Shown piece after piece: positions 18,135 to 26,502 of a stretch of 64,000 nt of DNA (the first letter of the stretch is position 1; every line of letters begins with the position of its first letter). The notes under the pieces were generated by a model. That model ran no database searches. It saw nothing but the letters and a program-made list of their open reading frames with translations, and had not been told where the DNA came from. The position numbers were made by a program, and so were the translations under genes. This DNA comes from an uncultured Paracoccaceae bacterium (GTDB taxonomy: Bacteria > Pseudomonadota > Alphaproteobacteria > Rhodobacterales > Rhodobacteraceae): assembly GCA_937872465.1 (NCBI GenBank), contig CALMSR010000040.1:1-64000 (forward strand), written 5' to 3'.

Positions 18135-19454
18135 ATGCCCAAGATGCCTGCCATGTTCGAGACGCATCTGCATGCCGCCCTGCACGCCCGAATCGGCCGA
18201 GGCGACCTTCGCATCACCTACCCTTCGGGCCGGGTCGAAGCCTATGGCGACGGCAGTGGCCCGGCGCTGCAGGTCCGGATCGCCGACCGGGCGGCGGTGC
18301 GGCGGATCGTGCTCGACCCGACGCTCGCGGTGCCGGAGATGTATATGGACGGCCGCCTCCTGGTCGAGCGCGGCGACATCTACGACCTGCTGGCGCTCGC
18401 CAAGCGGAACTTCGCGCCGCAGGCCGCGACGCTGGCCGCCCGGCTCCAGCATCTCCGCCGCCTGCTGACCGGCCTGCCGGCCCTGCGCGCCATCAACCCC
18501 AGGCGGGCCGAGCGCAACGTGGCGCATCACTACGATCTCGACGGCCGGCTCTACCGGCTCTTCCTCGACCCGGACATGCAGTATTCCTGCGCCTATTTCG
18601 AGCGGCCGGACATGTCGCTCGATGCCGCACAACTGGCCAAGAAGCGCCTGATCGCGGCCAAGCTGCTGGTGCGCCCCGGCGCGCGGGTGCTCGACATCGG
18701 ATCGGGCTGGGGCGGGATGGCGCTCTATCTCGCGCGCGTCTGCGGCGCGCGGGTGACCGGGATCACGCTCAGCCGGGAGCAGCACGCGGTCTCGACCGGG
18801 CGCGCGGCCGAGGCGGGCGTCGCGGACCGGGTCGAGTTCCGCCTGCTCGATTATCGCGCGCTCGACGCGCGTTTCGACAACATCGTCTCGGTGGGCATGT
18901 TCGAGCATGTGGGGCTGCGCCAGTTCCCGGCGTTCTTCCGCACCGCCGCGCGATTGCTGGTGCCGGACGGGGTCATGCTGCTGCATTCCATGGCCCAGCC
19001 GAGGCCCGACGGCTACAATGCGCCCTTCATCGAGAAATACATCTTCCCCGGCGGCTACATCCCGTCGCTGTCCCAGATCCTTCCGCCCTTGGAGCGATCC
19101 GGGCTGCTGCTGCGCGACACCGAGATCCTGTCGCTGCACTATGCCGAGACCACGAGGGCGTGGCGGCAGCGGATCCATGCCAATCGCGCGCGGCTGCTGG
19201 AGCTCTATGACGAGCGCTTCCTGCGCATGTGGGACTTCTATCTCGCGGGCTCGGAAACGAGCTTCCGCTTCAACGACCTGCATGTGGTGCATCTGCAGCT
19301 CGTGCATGACCAGGCGCGGGTTCCGCTGACCCGCGGCTATATAGCCGAGGAAATGGCGCGGCTCCGATCGGAGGAGGCGCGCATTCCGGAATATGCGGCG
19401 CTGCACGAACCCGCCGAGCGGAGGGGGCAGCCGCACGGGGTCGCCGCGCAATAG
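18135..19454 (+). CDS. SAM-dependent methyltransferase of the cyclopropane-fatty-acid synthase family
   Basis: 439 residues, full CFA-synthase architecture. An N-terminal lipid-contacting region with the conserved MYMDGRL is followed by the SAM-binding VLDIGSGWGGMALYLAR at about residue 193, FDNIVSVGMFEHVG and the C-terminal KYIFPGGYIPS. Members transfer a methyl from SAM to the double bond of phospholipid acyl chains at the inner membrane. The Cys that corresponds to E. coli Cys354 (ACAGAF) is here Ser373 in YLAGSETSFR, a substitution known in divergent family members, so cyclopropane formation itself is not certain. Three possible start codons (18135, 18147, 18156) lie within 22 bases; the promoter at 18097-18125 limits the choice to these. 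Confidence 0.85.
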   Translation: MPKMPAMFETHLHAALHARIGRGDLRITYPSGRVEAYGDGSGPALQVRIADRAAVRRIVLDPTLAVPEMYMDGRLLVERGDIYDLLALAKRNFAPQAATLAARLQHLRRLLTGLPALRAINPRRAERNVAHHYDLDGRLYRLFLDPDMQYSCAYFERPDMSLDAAQLAKKRLIAAKLLVRPGARVLDIGSGWGGMALYLARVCGARVTGITLSREQHAVSTGRAAEAGVADRVEFRLLDYRALDARFDNIVSVGMFEHVGLRQFPAFFRTAARLLVPDGVMLLHSMAQPRPDGYNAPFIEKYIFPGGYIPSLSQILPPLERSGLLLRDTEILSLHYAETTRAWRQRIHANRARLLELYDERFLRMWDFYLAGSETSFRFNDLHVVHLQLVHDQARVPLTRGYIAEEMARLRSEEARIPEYAALHEPAERRGQPHGVAAQ

Positions 19455-19675
19455 GCCGCCGCGGCGCCTCTCAGCATGTTTGCAGAAGCCTCAGTGCGTC
19501 ACCCGCGCCGGCCCGTCGGCAGAAGCGCGCGAGCGTGAAGGCCGAGCGGCGCGGGCAGCACCGTGGCCTGGCGATCCGCGAGGCGCATCCGCCGCGGCCA
19601 AGGGTGGCCCGACGCCGATGCGAAGCGATCACCCGGGGACCGCAGGCGATGGCGCGGATGGCGCGCCGCGCCGTC

Positions 19676-19900
19676 TCAATCCGCAAGCGGCAGGATCAGC
19701 GCGAACTGTGCCGTGTCGTCCGTCACCACCAGCTTCCAGTCATGCCACTGGTCGTAGCGATGCGCCTGTTCCAACTTGAACTCCTCGATGATCTCGGCGG
19801 CCGCGCGATGGGCGTCGGCCAGATCGATGGCCAACGCACCGTAGTCGTCGCGTATGAAGTTGTCGCTGTCGACGAGATGGAAGTAGTAGCGGGCGCTCAT
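19676..19900 (-). CDS. DUF6894-type small protein
   Basis: 74 residues. The pattern MSARYYFHLVDSDNFIRDDYGALAIDLADAHRAAAEIIEEF, then W(K)LVVTDD and a C-terminal hydrophobic strand, is that of small alphaproteobacterial DUF6894-like proteins with an (R/M)YYFHL start, a D.G...D...A motif and a W.(L/V).V.D strand. Function is unknown. The ATG at 19900 begins at that motif; an in-frame extension of 13 residues has no ribosome site. It stands alone. Confidence 0.75.
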   Translation of the reverse strand: MSARYYFHLVDSDNFIRDDYGALAIDLADAHRAAAEIIEEFKLEQAHRYDQWHDWKLVVTDDTAQFALILPLAD

Positions 19901-20169
19901 GTCGGCAGGTTGCCGGGAACCGCATAACACCGCTCGCATGATAAATTGACTGTGCCTCCCGAAAAATAGGTAGGGCCCGCCCAGAGCTACGGCATCCGAT
20001 CAAGCGGCCGGCCCCTCCGCTTCCGACACGCCTGCCGGGATGGTCCCTGCGGTGCGGATCGGGGCGACGGATCGGTTCGCTCGGGCCCGGCGGGTCGGGC
20101 CGAGCTGCGCGCATCCATGGGGCGCCGCACTCGACGGCGCGCTCCGCTCGATTCGGCGCGCCGTCCATG

Positions 20170-20393
20170 GTGGCGTGGCTCGTCGGGGCGACCTGGTCGC
20201 CCCAATCGCCGGAGCCGTCGTGGTGGCGCGAGACGCGGGCGAGCTCGACGGAGATGCCGGCGGCGACCGCGCGCTCTACGGCCCCGTTCAGGCGGTGGGC
20301 CGCCTCGGCGACACGCCGGATGGCGCGGTCGACGGCAGCATTCTCGGGCAGGTCGACGCGGCGGCTGGCTCATTCGGCAGCGAACGGGTTCAT
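20170..20393 (-). pseudogene. Small protein gene interrupted by an early TGA (candidate)
   Basis: On the minus strand an ATG at 20393 opens MNPFAAE and meets TGA (20370-20372). The same frame then continues as SRRVDLPENAAVDRAIRRV, AEAAHRLNGAVERAVAAGISVELARVSRHHDGSGDWGDQV without further stops. The helical, well-mixed composition and the WGDQ/RHHDG segment look like a real small protein rather than a shadow frame. I cannot name the family. The rest of the interval 19901-20547 shows nothing else I can support. Confidence 0.35.
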
Positions 20394-20547
20394 GGTGTCG
20401 GCGTGGCCGCCCGCCTCCAGCGCGCGGTGCCCCGATCCGCGGCAAGCGCCATGTCCATGCTCCATCCGTGGTCGGGCGGACCATAGGGATGGCGATCCAT
20501 GATGGGAGCTGGCATTCTCTCGGGTGCCGATGAGCGGGAGTCATGGG

Positions 20548-21426
20548 ATGATCGAGCGCCAGCACCTCGCGATCCTGCGCGAGACCGACCGGCTCGGCAG
20601 CGTCACGGCGGCGGCCGAGGCGCTGCACCTGACCCAGTCGGCGCTCAGCCACGCGATCCGGCGGCTCGAGGCCCAGGCCGGGGTCGCGCTCTGGGAGAAG
20701 GAGGGACGCGGGCTGCGTCCGACCCAGGCCGGGCGCTACCTGATCGGTCTGGCGCAGCGGGTGCTGCCGCAGCTGGAACAGGCCGAGGCCACGCTCGCCG
20801 ACTTCGCCCGCGGACAGCGCGGCATGCTCCGGATCGGCATGGAGTGCCATCCCTGCTATCGCTGGCTGCTGCGGGTGGTGGAGCCCTATCTCGCCGCCTG
20901 GCCGCAGGTCGATGTCGACGTGCGGCAGGCCTTCCAGTTCGGCGGCATCGGTGCACTGCTCGGCCACGAGATCGACCTTCTCATCACCCCCGATCCGGTG
21001 GAGCGGCCCGGGCTCGTCTACGAGCCGGTCTTCGACTACGAGATGCGGCTCGCCGTGGCCGAGGGCCACCCGCTCGCCGGCGAGGTCGCGGTGCCGGGCG
21101 ACCTCACCGGCGAGGTGCTCATCACCTATCCGGTCTCGCCCGAGCGGCTCGACATCTACACGCGGTTCCTCGTTCCGGCCGGCTGCCTGCCCCGGGCGGT
21201 GAAGGTGATCGAGACGACCGACATCATGCTGCAGATGGTGGCAGCCGGCCGCGGCGTCAGCGCGCTCCCCGACTGGCTGATCGAGGAGTATCGGGCCATG
21301 CTGCCGATCCGCTCCCTCCGCCTCGGGCCGGACGGGATGGCGAAGAGCATCCACATCGGCCGGCGCGCGGGCGATGCGGCGGCCGATTATGTCGAGGGCT
21401 TCATGGCGCTGGCCGGGGCGGCCTGA
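20548..21426 (+). CDS. metR: LysR-type regulator MetR
   Basis: 292 residues. The N-terminal LysR helix-turn-helix reads LGSVTAAAEALHLTQSALSHAIRRLEAQ. The effector domain follows the homocysteine-responsive MetR closely: LRIGMECHPCYRWLL matches the MetR IECHSC segment, and FDYEMRLAVAEGHPLAG, YPVSPERLDIYTRFL.PAG and LQMVAAGRGVSALPDW also agree. MetR activates methionine synthesis genes (metE, metH, metF), sensing homocysteine. The ATG at 20548 has GGGAG seven bases upstream. No metE is in the window, but the four cobalamin riboswitches just to the right make a link to B12/methionine control plausible. Its end overlaps the truncated methyltransferase on the other strand by 26 bases. Confidence 0.85.
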   Translation: MIERQHLAILRETDRLGSVTAAAEALHLTQSALSHAIRRLEAQAGVALWEKEGRGLRPTQAGRYLIGLAQRVLPQLEQAEATLADFARGQRGMLRIGMECHPCYRWLLRVVEPYLAAWPQVDVDVRQAFQFGGIGALLGHEIDLLITPDPVERPGLVYEPVFDYEMRLAVAEGHPLAGEVAVPGDLTGEVLITYPVSPERLDIYTRFLVPAGCLPRAVKVIETTDIMLQMVAAGRGVSALPDWLIEEYRAMLPIRSLRLGPDGMAKSIHIGRRAGDAAADYVEGFMALAGAA

Positions 21427-21685
21427 GCGTCGCCGTACCGCCGATTCGCGGGGCCGAATTCGGCGATCCTTCCTGACGGGTGCTCGATCGGGTCACCTCG
21501 CCGGTGCCGCAGGCGAACTCGAGCACGCGACGGGGCATGGGGCCGAGGTGATCGCGCATCGGCGCCGCCCAGGCCGCGGCCGCGCCGCCGGGTGCGATCG
21601 CATGGCCGAAGGCGCGGTCGAAGGTCTCGGCACGGCGGGACCAAGAGTCGCGGATGTCCTCGACGAGGGCGTGGTTGGCGATCAA
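21401..21685 (-). pseudogene. Class I SAM-dependent methyltransferase, 3'-truncated
   Basis: The frame opens with a TTG at 21685 that overlaps the pseudoazurin stop (ATTGA). It reads IANHALVEDIRDSWSRRAETFDRAFGHAIAPGG, then the SAM-binding motif I RRVLEFACGTGEVTR, and about 28 residues unlike any methyltransferase before stopping. Normal relatives need about 130 further residues, so the catalytic half is missing beyond roughly 21485. The break lies just before the end of the oppositely oriented metR, suggesting that a rearrangement joined metR to this operon. It would be the last gene of the riboswitch-controlled importer operon. Confidence 0.6.
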
Positions 21686-22101
21686 TCGGCCGCCTCGACG
21701 ATCGCCTCGAAGCGCGTCCTGGCACGGTCGGGCACCGCTTCGGGGATCGCGACCGTCGCCGGGTCGGCGTCGCCGACGGCGATCAGCATCACCATGCCCA
21801 TGGCGTAGTGCGGCGAGCATTTGACGCCGTAGAGGCCGGGGACGGTCGGGGCGAACGCGATCTCCTCGTTGATCTGCCCCTTGAACGGCGCCGCGCCCTC
21901 GGGCGCCATGCCCTCGATGCTGGCCGCGTTGTGGCCGGTGGATGTCGCAAGGAACTTCACCGTGTCGCCGGGCGCGATGCGGAGGAAATCGGGTTGGTAG
22001 ATCATCGGACCCGCCGCGCCGCGGTTCAGCATCTTCACCTCGAAGGTCTCGGCGACGGCGGGGGTCGCGGCGAGCACGAGGGCGGCGAGGGCGAGTTTCA
22101 T
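21682..22101 (-). CDS. Pseudoazurin (periplasmic blue copper protein)
   Basis: 139 residues. Signal peptide MKLALAALVLAATPAVA is cleaved before Glu18. In mature numbering the type-1 copper ligands fall exactly at the canonical pseudoazurin positions: His40 (TGHN), Cys78 and His81 (KCSPH) and Met86 (YAMGM). It is a soluble electron carrier, usually donating to nitrite or nitrous-oxide reductase or peroxidases, but no denitrification gene is in the window. Its ATG overlaps the stop of the btuD-like ATPase (ATGA), so it is translated from the cobalamin-riboswitch transcript. That is an unexpected partner for a corrinoid importer; a role in redox of copper or cobalt chemistry is speculation. Confidence 0.92.
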   Translation of the reverse strand: MKLALAALVLAATPAVAETFEVKMLNRGAAGPMIYQPDFLRIAPGDTVKFLATSTGHNAASIEGMAPEGAAPFKGQINEEIAFAPTVPGLYGVKCSPHYAMGMVMLIAVGDADPATVAIPEAVPDRARTRFEAIVEAAD

Positions 22102-22886
22102 GGCGTGGTCTCCTCGAAGGGGATGTGGCCCTTGACGAGGAGGCTGCGCACCCCGTCCCGGGGATCGACGTGGGCCGCGACCTCGACGCCGAAGACGGCG
22201 CGGATCGTGGCGGGGGTCAGCACCTCGGGCGGCGGCCCGAGGGCGACGACCCGGCCGGCCTGGAGAAGCAGCACGCGGTCGCAGTAGAGCGAGGCGTGGT
22301 TGAGGTCGTGCAGCGCCATCACCGCCGACACGGGGAGGCGGCGGATCAACGCGAGGAGCCCAATCTGGTGGCGGATGTCGAGGTGGTTGGTCGGCTCGTC
22401 GAGGAGCAGGATCGCCGGTTCCTGCGCCAGCGCCCGGGCGATGTGGGTGCGCTGGCGCTCGCCGCCGGAGAGGGTGTGCCAGAGGCGACCGGCGAGCGGG
22501 GCCATGTCGACGCGGGCGAGGGCGTCGTCGACGACGGCCGCGTCGGCGGGGCCGAAGGGGCGGAGCGCGTCGAGGTGGGGCGTGCGGCCGAGCTCCACCG
22601 CATCGCGGACGGTCAGCCGCTCGGCGGTCTCCGCCTGCTGCTCGACGAAGGCGAGGCTGCGGGCGACGGCGCGGCGGGAGAGGGCGCGGAGCGGCGTGCC
22701 GTCCAGCGTGACGGCGCCTCGCGTCGGGCGGTCGATGCCGGCGAGGAGGCGCAGGAGCGTGGACTTGCCCGAGCCGTTCGGCCCGACGATGCCGAGGCGC
22801 TCGCCGAGCGTCAGCGCGAGGTCGATGCCGTCGAGGATCGCGCGGCCGCCGGCATCGCGACCGAGGCCTCGGGCCGCGAGGCTCAT
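22098..22886 (-). CDS. btuD: Corrinoid ABC importer, ATPase subunit (BtuD-like)
   Basis: 262 residues. Walker A is GPNGSGKST (near residue 38), the Q-loop is FVEQQAETAERL, the signature is LSGGERQR, Walker B is ILLLDEPT and the switch is LHDLNH: the FecE/BtuD branch of ABC ATPases. It energises the FecCD-type permease encoded immediately upstream, whose stop its ATG overlaps by four bases. Sequence alone cannot separate siderophore, heme and cobalamin importers. The cobalamin riboswitch at the head of the operon is the reason for calling the substrate B12 or another corrinoid. Confidence 0.75.
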   Translation of the reverse strand: MSLAARGLGRDAGGRAILDGIDLALTLGERLGIVGPNGSGKSTLLRLLAGIDRPTRGAVTLDGTPLRALSRRAVARSLAFVEQQAETAERLTVRDAVELGRTPHLDALRPFGPADAAVVDDALARVDMAPLAGRLWHTLSGGERQRTHIARALAQEPAILLLDEPTNHLDIRHQIGLLALIRRLPVSAVMALHDLNHASLYCDRVLLLQAGRVVALGPPPEVLTPATIRAVFGVEVAAHVDPRDGVRSLLVKGHIPFEETTP

Positions 22887-23890
22887 GAGAGGCGCCTCGC
22901 GCGGATCAGGATGATGGCGAAGGCCGGGGCGCCGATCAGCGCGGTGACGATGCCGATCGGGACGACCTGTTTCGGGACGACCATGCGGCTGGCGATGTCG
23001 CAGGCGACGAGGAAGACCGCGCCGAGGACGGCCGAGGCGGGGACGAGCCGCCCGTGGCGGGCGCCGACGAGGAAGCGGGCGGCGTGGGGGATGACGAGCC
23101 CGACGAAGCCGATCGAGCCGACGAGCGAGACCATCACCGCGGTCATCAGCGTCGCCGCACCGATCAGCACCGCTTGCACGGGACGGATTGCGACGCCGAG
23201 CGAGGCGGCGGCATCGGCCCCGAAGGTGAAGGCGTCCAGCGCGCGGATCTGCCACAGGCAGACCAAGGTGCCGAGGAGTGCGATCGGGAAGGCCAGGGTC
23301 ACGTCGGCCCAGCGCACGCCCGAGAGGTTGCCGAGCAGCCAGAACATGATGCCGCGGGCGGTCTCGGCATTGGCCGAGCGGGTGACGATGAAGGCGGTCA
23401 GCGCGTTGAAGAGCTGCGAGCCGGCGATGCCGGCGAGGATCGCCGCGGTCGGGCCGCTGCCCGCCGCGCGGGCAAGGAGGAGGACGCAGCCGAAGGCTGT
23501 GACCGCGCCGACGAAGGCGCCGGCGGAGAGCGAGACGAAGCCGCCGCCCACCCCGAGGATCGCCACGGCGACCGCCCCGGTCGATGCGCCAGCCGAGATG
23601 CCGAGGACGTAGGGATCGGCGAGCGCATTCCGGAGCAGCGCCTGCAGCACCACACCGGAGAGCGCCAGCGCCGCCCCGCAGCAGGCGGCGACGACGGCGC
23701 GCGCGAGCCGGTAGTCCCAGACGATGCCGGCGTCGATCGGGTCGACGGCGAGGCCGGCGCCGAAGAGATGGTTTGCCGCCGTCCGGGCAACGGTGCCGAT
23801 CGGGATCGCGGTCTCGCCGAACGCCGCCCCCAGCGCGAGGGCGGCGAGGATCGCGAGGAGCGAGAGCAGGAGAGCGGCGAGGGGCTTCAC
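22883..23890 (-). CDS. btuC: Corrinoid ABC importer, FecCD-family permease (BtuC-like)
   Basis: 335 residues with about ten hydrophobic segments and the FecCD hallmarks RLARAVVAACCGAALALSGVVLQALLRNALADPYVLGIS and GSIGFVGLVIPHAARFLVG. It forms the inner-membrane channel of the importer as a homodimer. I take the GTG at 23890, one base after the stop of the binding-protein gene; an in-frame ATG at 23923 would overlap that gene by 11 codons. It is coupled to btuD by a four-base overlap. Confidence 0.78.
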   Translation of the reverse strand: MKPLAALLLSLLAILAALALGAAFGETAIPIGTVARTAANHLFGAGLAVDPIDAGIVWDYRLARAVVAACCGAALALSGVVLQALLRNALADPYVLGISAGASTGAVAVAILGVGGGFVSLSAGAFVGAVTAFGCVLLLARAAGSGPTAAILAGIAGSQLFNALTAFIVTRSANAETARGIMFWLLGNLSGVRWADVTLAFPIALLGTLVCLWQIRALDAFTFGADAAASLGVAIRPVQAVLIGAATLMTAVMVSLVGSIGFVGLVIPHAARFLVGARHGRLVPASAVLGAVFLVACDIASRMVVPKQVVPIGIVTALIGAPAFAIILIRARRLS

Positions 23891-23891
23891 G

Positions 23892-24899
23892 TCAGTTCGC
23901 GAGGCCGTAGGAGGCAAGCGCATCGGCGAGCTGCTCGATGCCGCCGATGACCCGGATGCCGGGCTCCATCGAGTCGGAGGTCATGGAAGCGATGCGCCCG
24001 TTCTTCGCCGCCTCCATCTGACTGGCGACCGGGTCGGCGGCGAGGAAGGCCTCCTTCTTCTCGATGTCATCGGCCTCGAAGCGGCGGCGGGTCATCTCCG
24101 CCGCGACGATCAGGGTCGGGTTCGCCCGCGCGATCGTCTCCCAGCCGACCGTCGGCCATTCCTCGTCGGACTGCACGACGTTCGTGATCCCGAGCGTGCT
24201 CATGATGTAGCCCGGCGCGCCCTTCTGGCCGGCGACGTAGGGATCGAGGTCGAGCTCCGGCGAGGAGAACCAGAAGACCGCCGAGATGTCGTCGATCTGC
24301 ATCGCCGCGACCTTCTCCTTCGCGGCAGCCTCGCGCGCGCGGAGGTCGGCGACGAGCGCCGTCGCCTTGTCCTGCACGTCGAAGATCTGGCCGAGCTCGG
24401 CGATCGTCTGGTAGAGCACGTCGGTGGTGAAGGGCTCGAGCCGCGTGCCGTCGCCGCCGACCGTGTTGTCCTTGCCGACGCAGTCGGTCGGCAGGACATA
24501 GGTCGCGATGCCGAGGTCCTCGAACTGCTCGCGCGTGCCGACGATGCCCTGCGGGCCGACATGCCACTCGTATTGGGCGATCACCACGTTCGGGCGCTTG
24601 GCGACGATGCTCTCGAACGAGGGGTCGTTGTCGGCGAGCCGCTCGACCTTCGCGTTGACCTCGGCGAACTGCGGCAGCACGTCGGAAAACCAGACGCCGG
24701 TGCCGGCGACCTTGTCCGCGAGGTCCAGCGAATAGAGGATCTCGGTCGCCGCCTGGCCGAGCGACACGGTCGCGGCGGGCGCCTCGTCGAAGGTGACGTC
24801 GAAGCCGCAGTTCTGGAGCGTCAGCGGGTATTTCGTCGCTTCCGCCTGGGCGGCGGCGGCGAAGGCGGTCAGGCCTGCGAGGAAGCAGAGATTGCGCAT
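23892..24899 (-). CDS. btuF: Corrinoid ABC importer, periplasmic binding protein (BtuF/FecB-like)
   Basis: 335 residues. A signal peptide (MRNLCFLAGLTAFAAAAQA) precedes a class III (helical-backbone) binding fold. Motifs include VSLGQAATEILYSLDLADKVAGTG, SFESIVAKRPNVVIAQYEW and WETIARANPTLIVAAE. A disulfide between the two Cys in LQNCGF and PTDCVG is plausible. It captures the substrate in the periplasm for the BtuC/BtuD pair. The ATG at 24899 has GGAG six bases upstream. It is the first gene after a cobalamin riboswitch about 145 bases away, which supports a corrinoid substrate, although the primary sequence resembles iron-complex binding proteins as well. Confidence 0.75.
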   Translation of the reverse strand: MRNLCFLAGLTAFAAAAQAEATKYPLTLQNCGFDVTFDEAPAATVSLGQAATEILYSLDLADKVAGTGVWFSDVLPQFAEVNAKVERLADNDPSFESIVAKRPNVVIAQYEWHVGPQGIVGTREQFEDLGIATYVLPTDCVGKDNTVGGDGTRLEPFTTDVLYQTIAELGQIFDVQDKATALVADLRAREAAAKEKVAAMQIDDISAVFWFSSPELDLDPYVAGQKGAPGYIMSTLGITNVVQSDEEWPTVGWETIARANPTLIVAAEMTRRRFEADDIEKKEAFLAADPVASQMEAAKNGRIASMTSDSMEPGIRVIGGIEQLADALASYGLAN

Positions 24900-25044
24900 G
24901 GTGTCTCCAGGGAACTGGCCGGTCGAGGCCCGGAGAGGCCGCAGGGCCGTGCTCGCCCGAAAGGACGATGGACGGCTTCCCACGGCAGGCACGCATCGCG
25001 CATCCCATCCCCCTCCGGGCCACCCCGCCCGGGTTTCGGTTCAA

Positions 25045-25220
25045 GCGCCGGCAGGTCTCCTGGCTCGCGGGTCTCGGAGGCCCTGCCGCCTTCCCGGAGC
25101 TCGCGCCCCAGTGGCATGTCGGCAGGTCTCTCGCCGCTTACAGTCGCGGGGGCGGCTCCGGTTTCGACCGCTGACGCGGCCGCCCGGATTCCCTCTTCGT
25201 CCTTGCGGACACCGGCCCGT
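25045..25220 (-). ncRNA. Cobalamin riboswitch 1 (upstream of the btuFCD-type importer)
   Basis: On the minus strand the order is the 5' GAAGAGGGAAT segment (about 25200-25189), the core GCCGCCCCCGCGACTGTAAGCGG, GCCACTGGGG (about 25116-25107) and the B12 box AGCCAGGAGACCTGCCG (25065-25049). All are canonical in sequence and spacing. It lies about 150 bases before btuF and is expected to shut the operon off when cobalamin is plentiful. Confidence 0.93.
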
Positions 25221-25427
25221 CCCGAATGAACGCTCCCCGTCCCGCTGTCAACGGCCCGGTTCGACCGCGCTTTCCGAACCTGGGCAGATCGCGGCACGAG
25301 GGGCATGCGACGCCGGCCGATGCGGTCCCCTCTCGTCCTGCTGACGATGCTCGGCGTCCTGATGCCGGGGGCTTCGGGGGCGGCCGCTTCCGTCTTGCCG
25401 GGCGGGATGACGCCGGCCGGGGCCGCC

Positions 25428-26204
25428 TCAGCCGAGCGCGGCGACGATGGCGTCGAGGCCCTCGGTCAGCGCCGCGGGGCCGGGCTGGAGGATCAGCGGC
25501 GACTTGATTTCGACGATGCGGCCGGCGCGAACCGCAGGGATGGCGGCGAAGCCCGGGCGCGCCGCGATGCGCTCGGGGCGGACCTTCTTGCCGCACCAGG
25601 AGGCGAGGATCAGGTCCGGTGCCGCGGTGACGACCGCGTCGGCGGTGACGATCCGGCCGGTGGCGGCGGGCTGGCGGGAGAGATCGGCGAAGACATCCTC
25701 GCCGCCGGCGACGGCGACGAGCTCGGACACCCAAGCGATGCCGGAGATCATCGGCTCGTCCCATTCCTCGAAGTAGACGCGCTGCCGCGGGAGGCCGGCG
25801 CGGTCGGCGCGGATCGCGTCGAGGCGGCGCCGGTAGCTGTCGGCGAGCGCGGCGGCGCGCTCCGCCGCGCCGACCAGCGCGCCGAGGGTGCGGATCATCG
25901 CGAGGATGCCGGCGAGGTCGCGCTGGTTGAAAGCGTGCACCGCGACGCCGGCGCGGACGAGGTCGGCGACGATGGGCGCCTGCAGGTCGGAGAAGGTCAG
26001 AACGAGGTCAGGCTCGAGCGCGAGCACCTTCGGCAGGTCGGCCGAGGTGAAGGCGGATACCCGCGGCTTCTCGCGCCGGACCTGCGGCGGGCGGACGGCG
26101 TAGCCCGAGACGCCGACGATGCGGGCCTCCTCGCCGAGGAGGTAGAGGGTCTCGACCGTTTCCTCGGTGAGGCAGACGATCCGCTCCGGCGGAAAGCGCC
26201 GCAC
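25428..26204 (-). CDS. BtuF-like cobalamin-binding protein without signal peptide
   Basis: 258 residues of the helical-backbone binding fold: RIVCLTEETVETLYLLGEEARIVGVSGY, then LPKVLALEPDLVLTFSDLQ, FEEWDEPMISGIAWVSELVAVAGG and a C-terminal helix. It resembles COG0614 proteins annotated as cobalamin-binding. No secretion signal is seen at the likely GTG start (26204) or in the in-frame extension to 26306, which is Arg/Pro-rich. It may therefore act in the cytoplasm, or be exported by an undetected route. It is the third gene behind riboswitch 2, six bases after the small membrane protein gene. The WCGKK segment and FEEW are candidates for corrinoid contact (inference). Confidence 0.75.
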   Translation of the reverse strand: MRRFPPERIVCLTEETVETLYLLGEEARIVGVSGYAVRPPQVRREKPRVSAFTSADLPKVLALEPDLVLTFSDLQAPIVADLVRAGVAVHAFNQRDLAGILAMIRTLGALVGAAERAAALADSYRRRLDAIRADRAGLPRQRVYFEEWDEPMISGIAWVSELVAVAGGEDVFADLSRQPAATGRIVTADAVVTAAPDLILASWCGKKVRPERIAARPGFAAIPAVRAGRIVEIKSPLILQPGPAALTEGLDAIVAALG

Positions 26205-26209
26205 CGCGG

Positions 26210-26455
26210 TCAGGCGGCCGATGCGCGCGGCGTCGCCAGCAGCCCCGACACGACCGCGAGGCGGTGCAGGACGAGACGGCGGGCGAGCGCGAGCAGGTTC
26301 GTCCACAGGATGCCGCGCCCGACCACCGCAACGACGGCGGCGAGGGGTGTCGCGCAGGCCGGCACGAGGCCGAAGACGAGGCTGGCCACGGTCACGACCG
26401 CGATCCAGGCGCCGGCGCGCGCCCCGGTCACGATATCCCGGACCTCCGTCGTCAT
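26210..26455 (-). CDS. Small two-helix membrane protein of unknown function
   Basis: 81 residues. Residues about 14-56 form two hydrophobic segments (AWIAVVTVASLVFGLVPACA and PLAAVVAVVGRGILWTNLLAL) followed by an Arg-rich end. I do not recognise the family. The ATG at 26455 has a G-rich ribosome site six bases upstream. It sits 47 bases after the unknown 331-residue protein and just before a BtuF-like gene, so it is in the riboswitch 2 operon. It may be a membrane component of corrinoid or cobalt uptake. It could also be a truncated longer gene, because the C-terminal 20 residues look unlike a normal protein end. Confidence 0.6.
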   Translation of the reverse strand: MTTEVRDIVTGARAGAWIAVVTVASLVFGLVPACATPLAAVVAVVGRGILWTNLLALARRLVLHRLAVVSGLLATPRASAA

Positions 26456-26502
26456 GGCTGTCCCCCTGCCCTGCCGGAGCTTCCGTCGAACGGTCCCATG
26501 CG

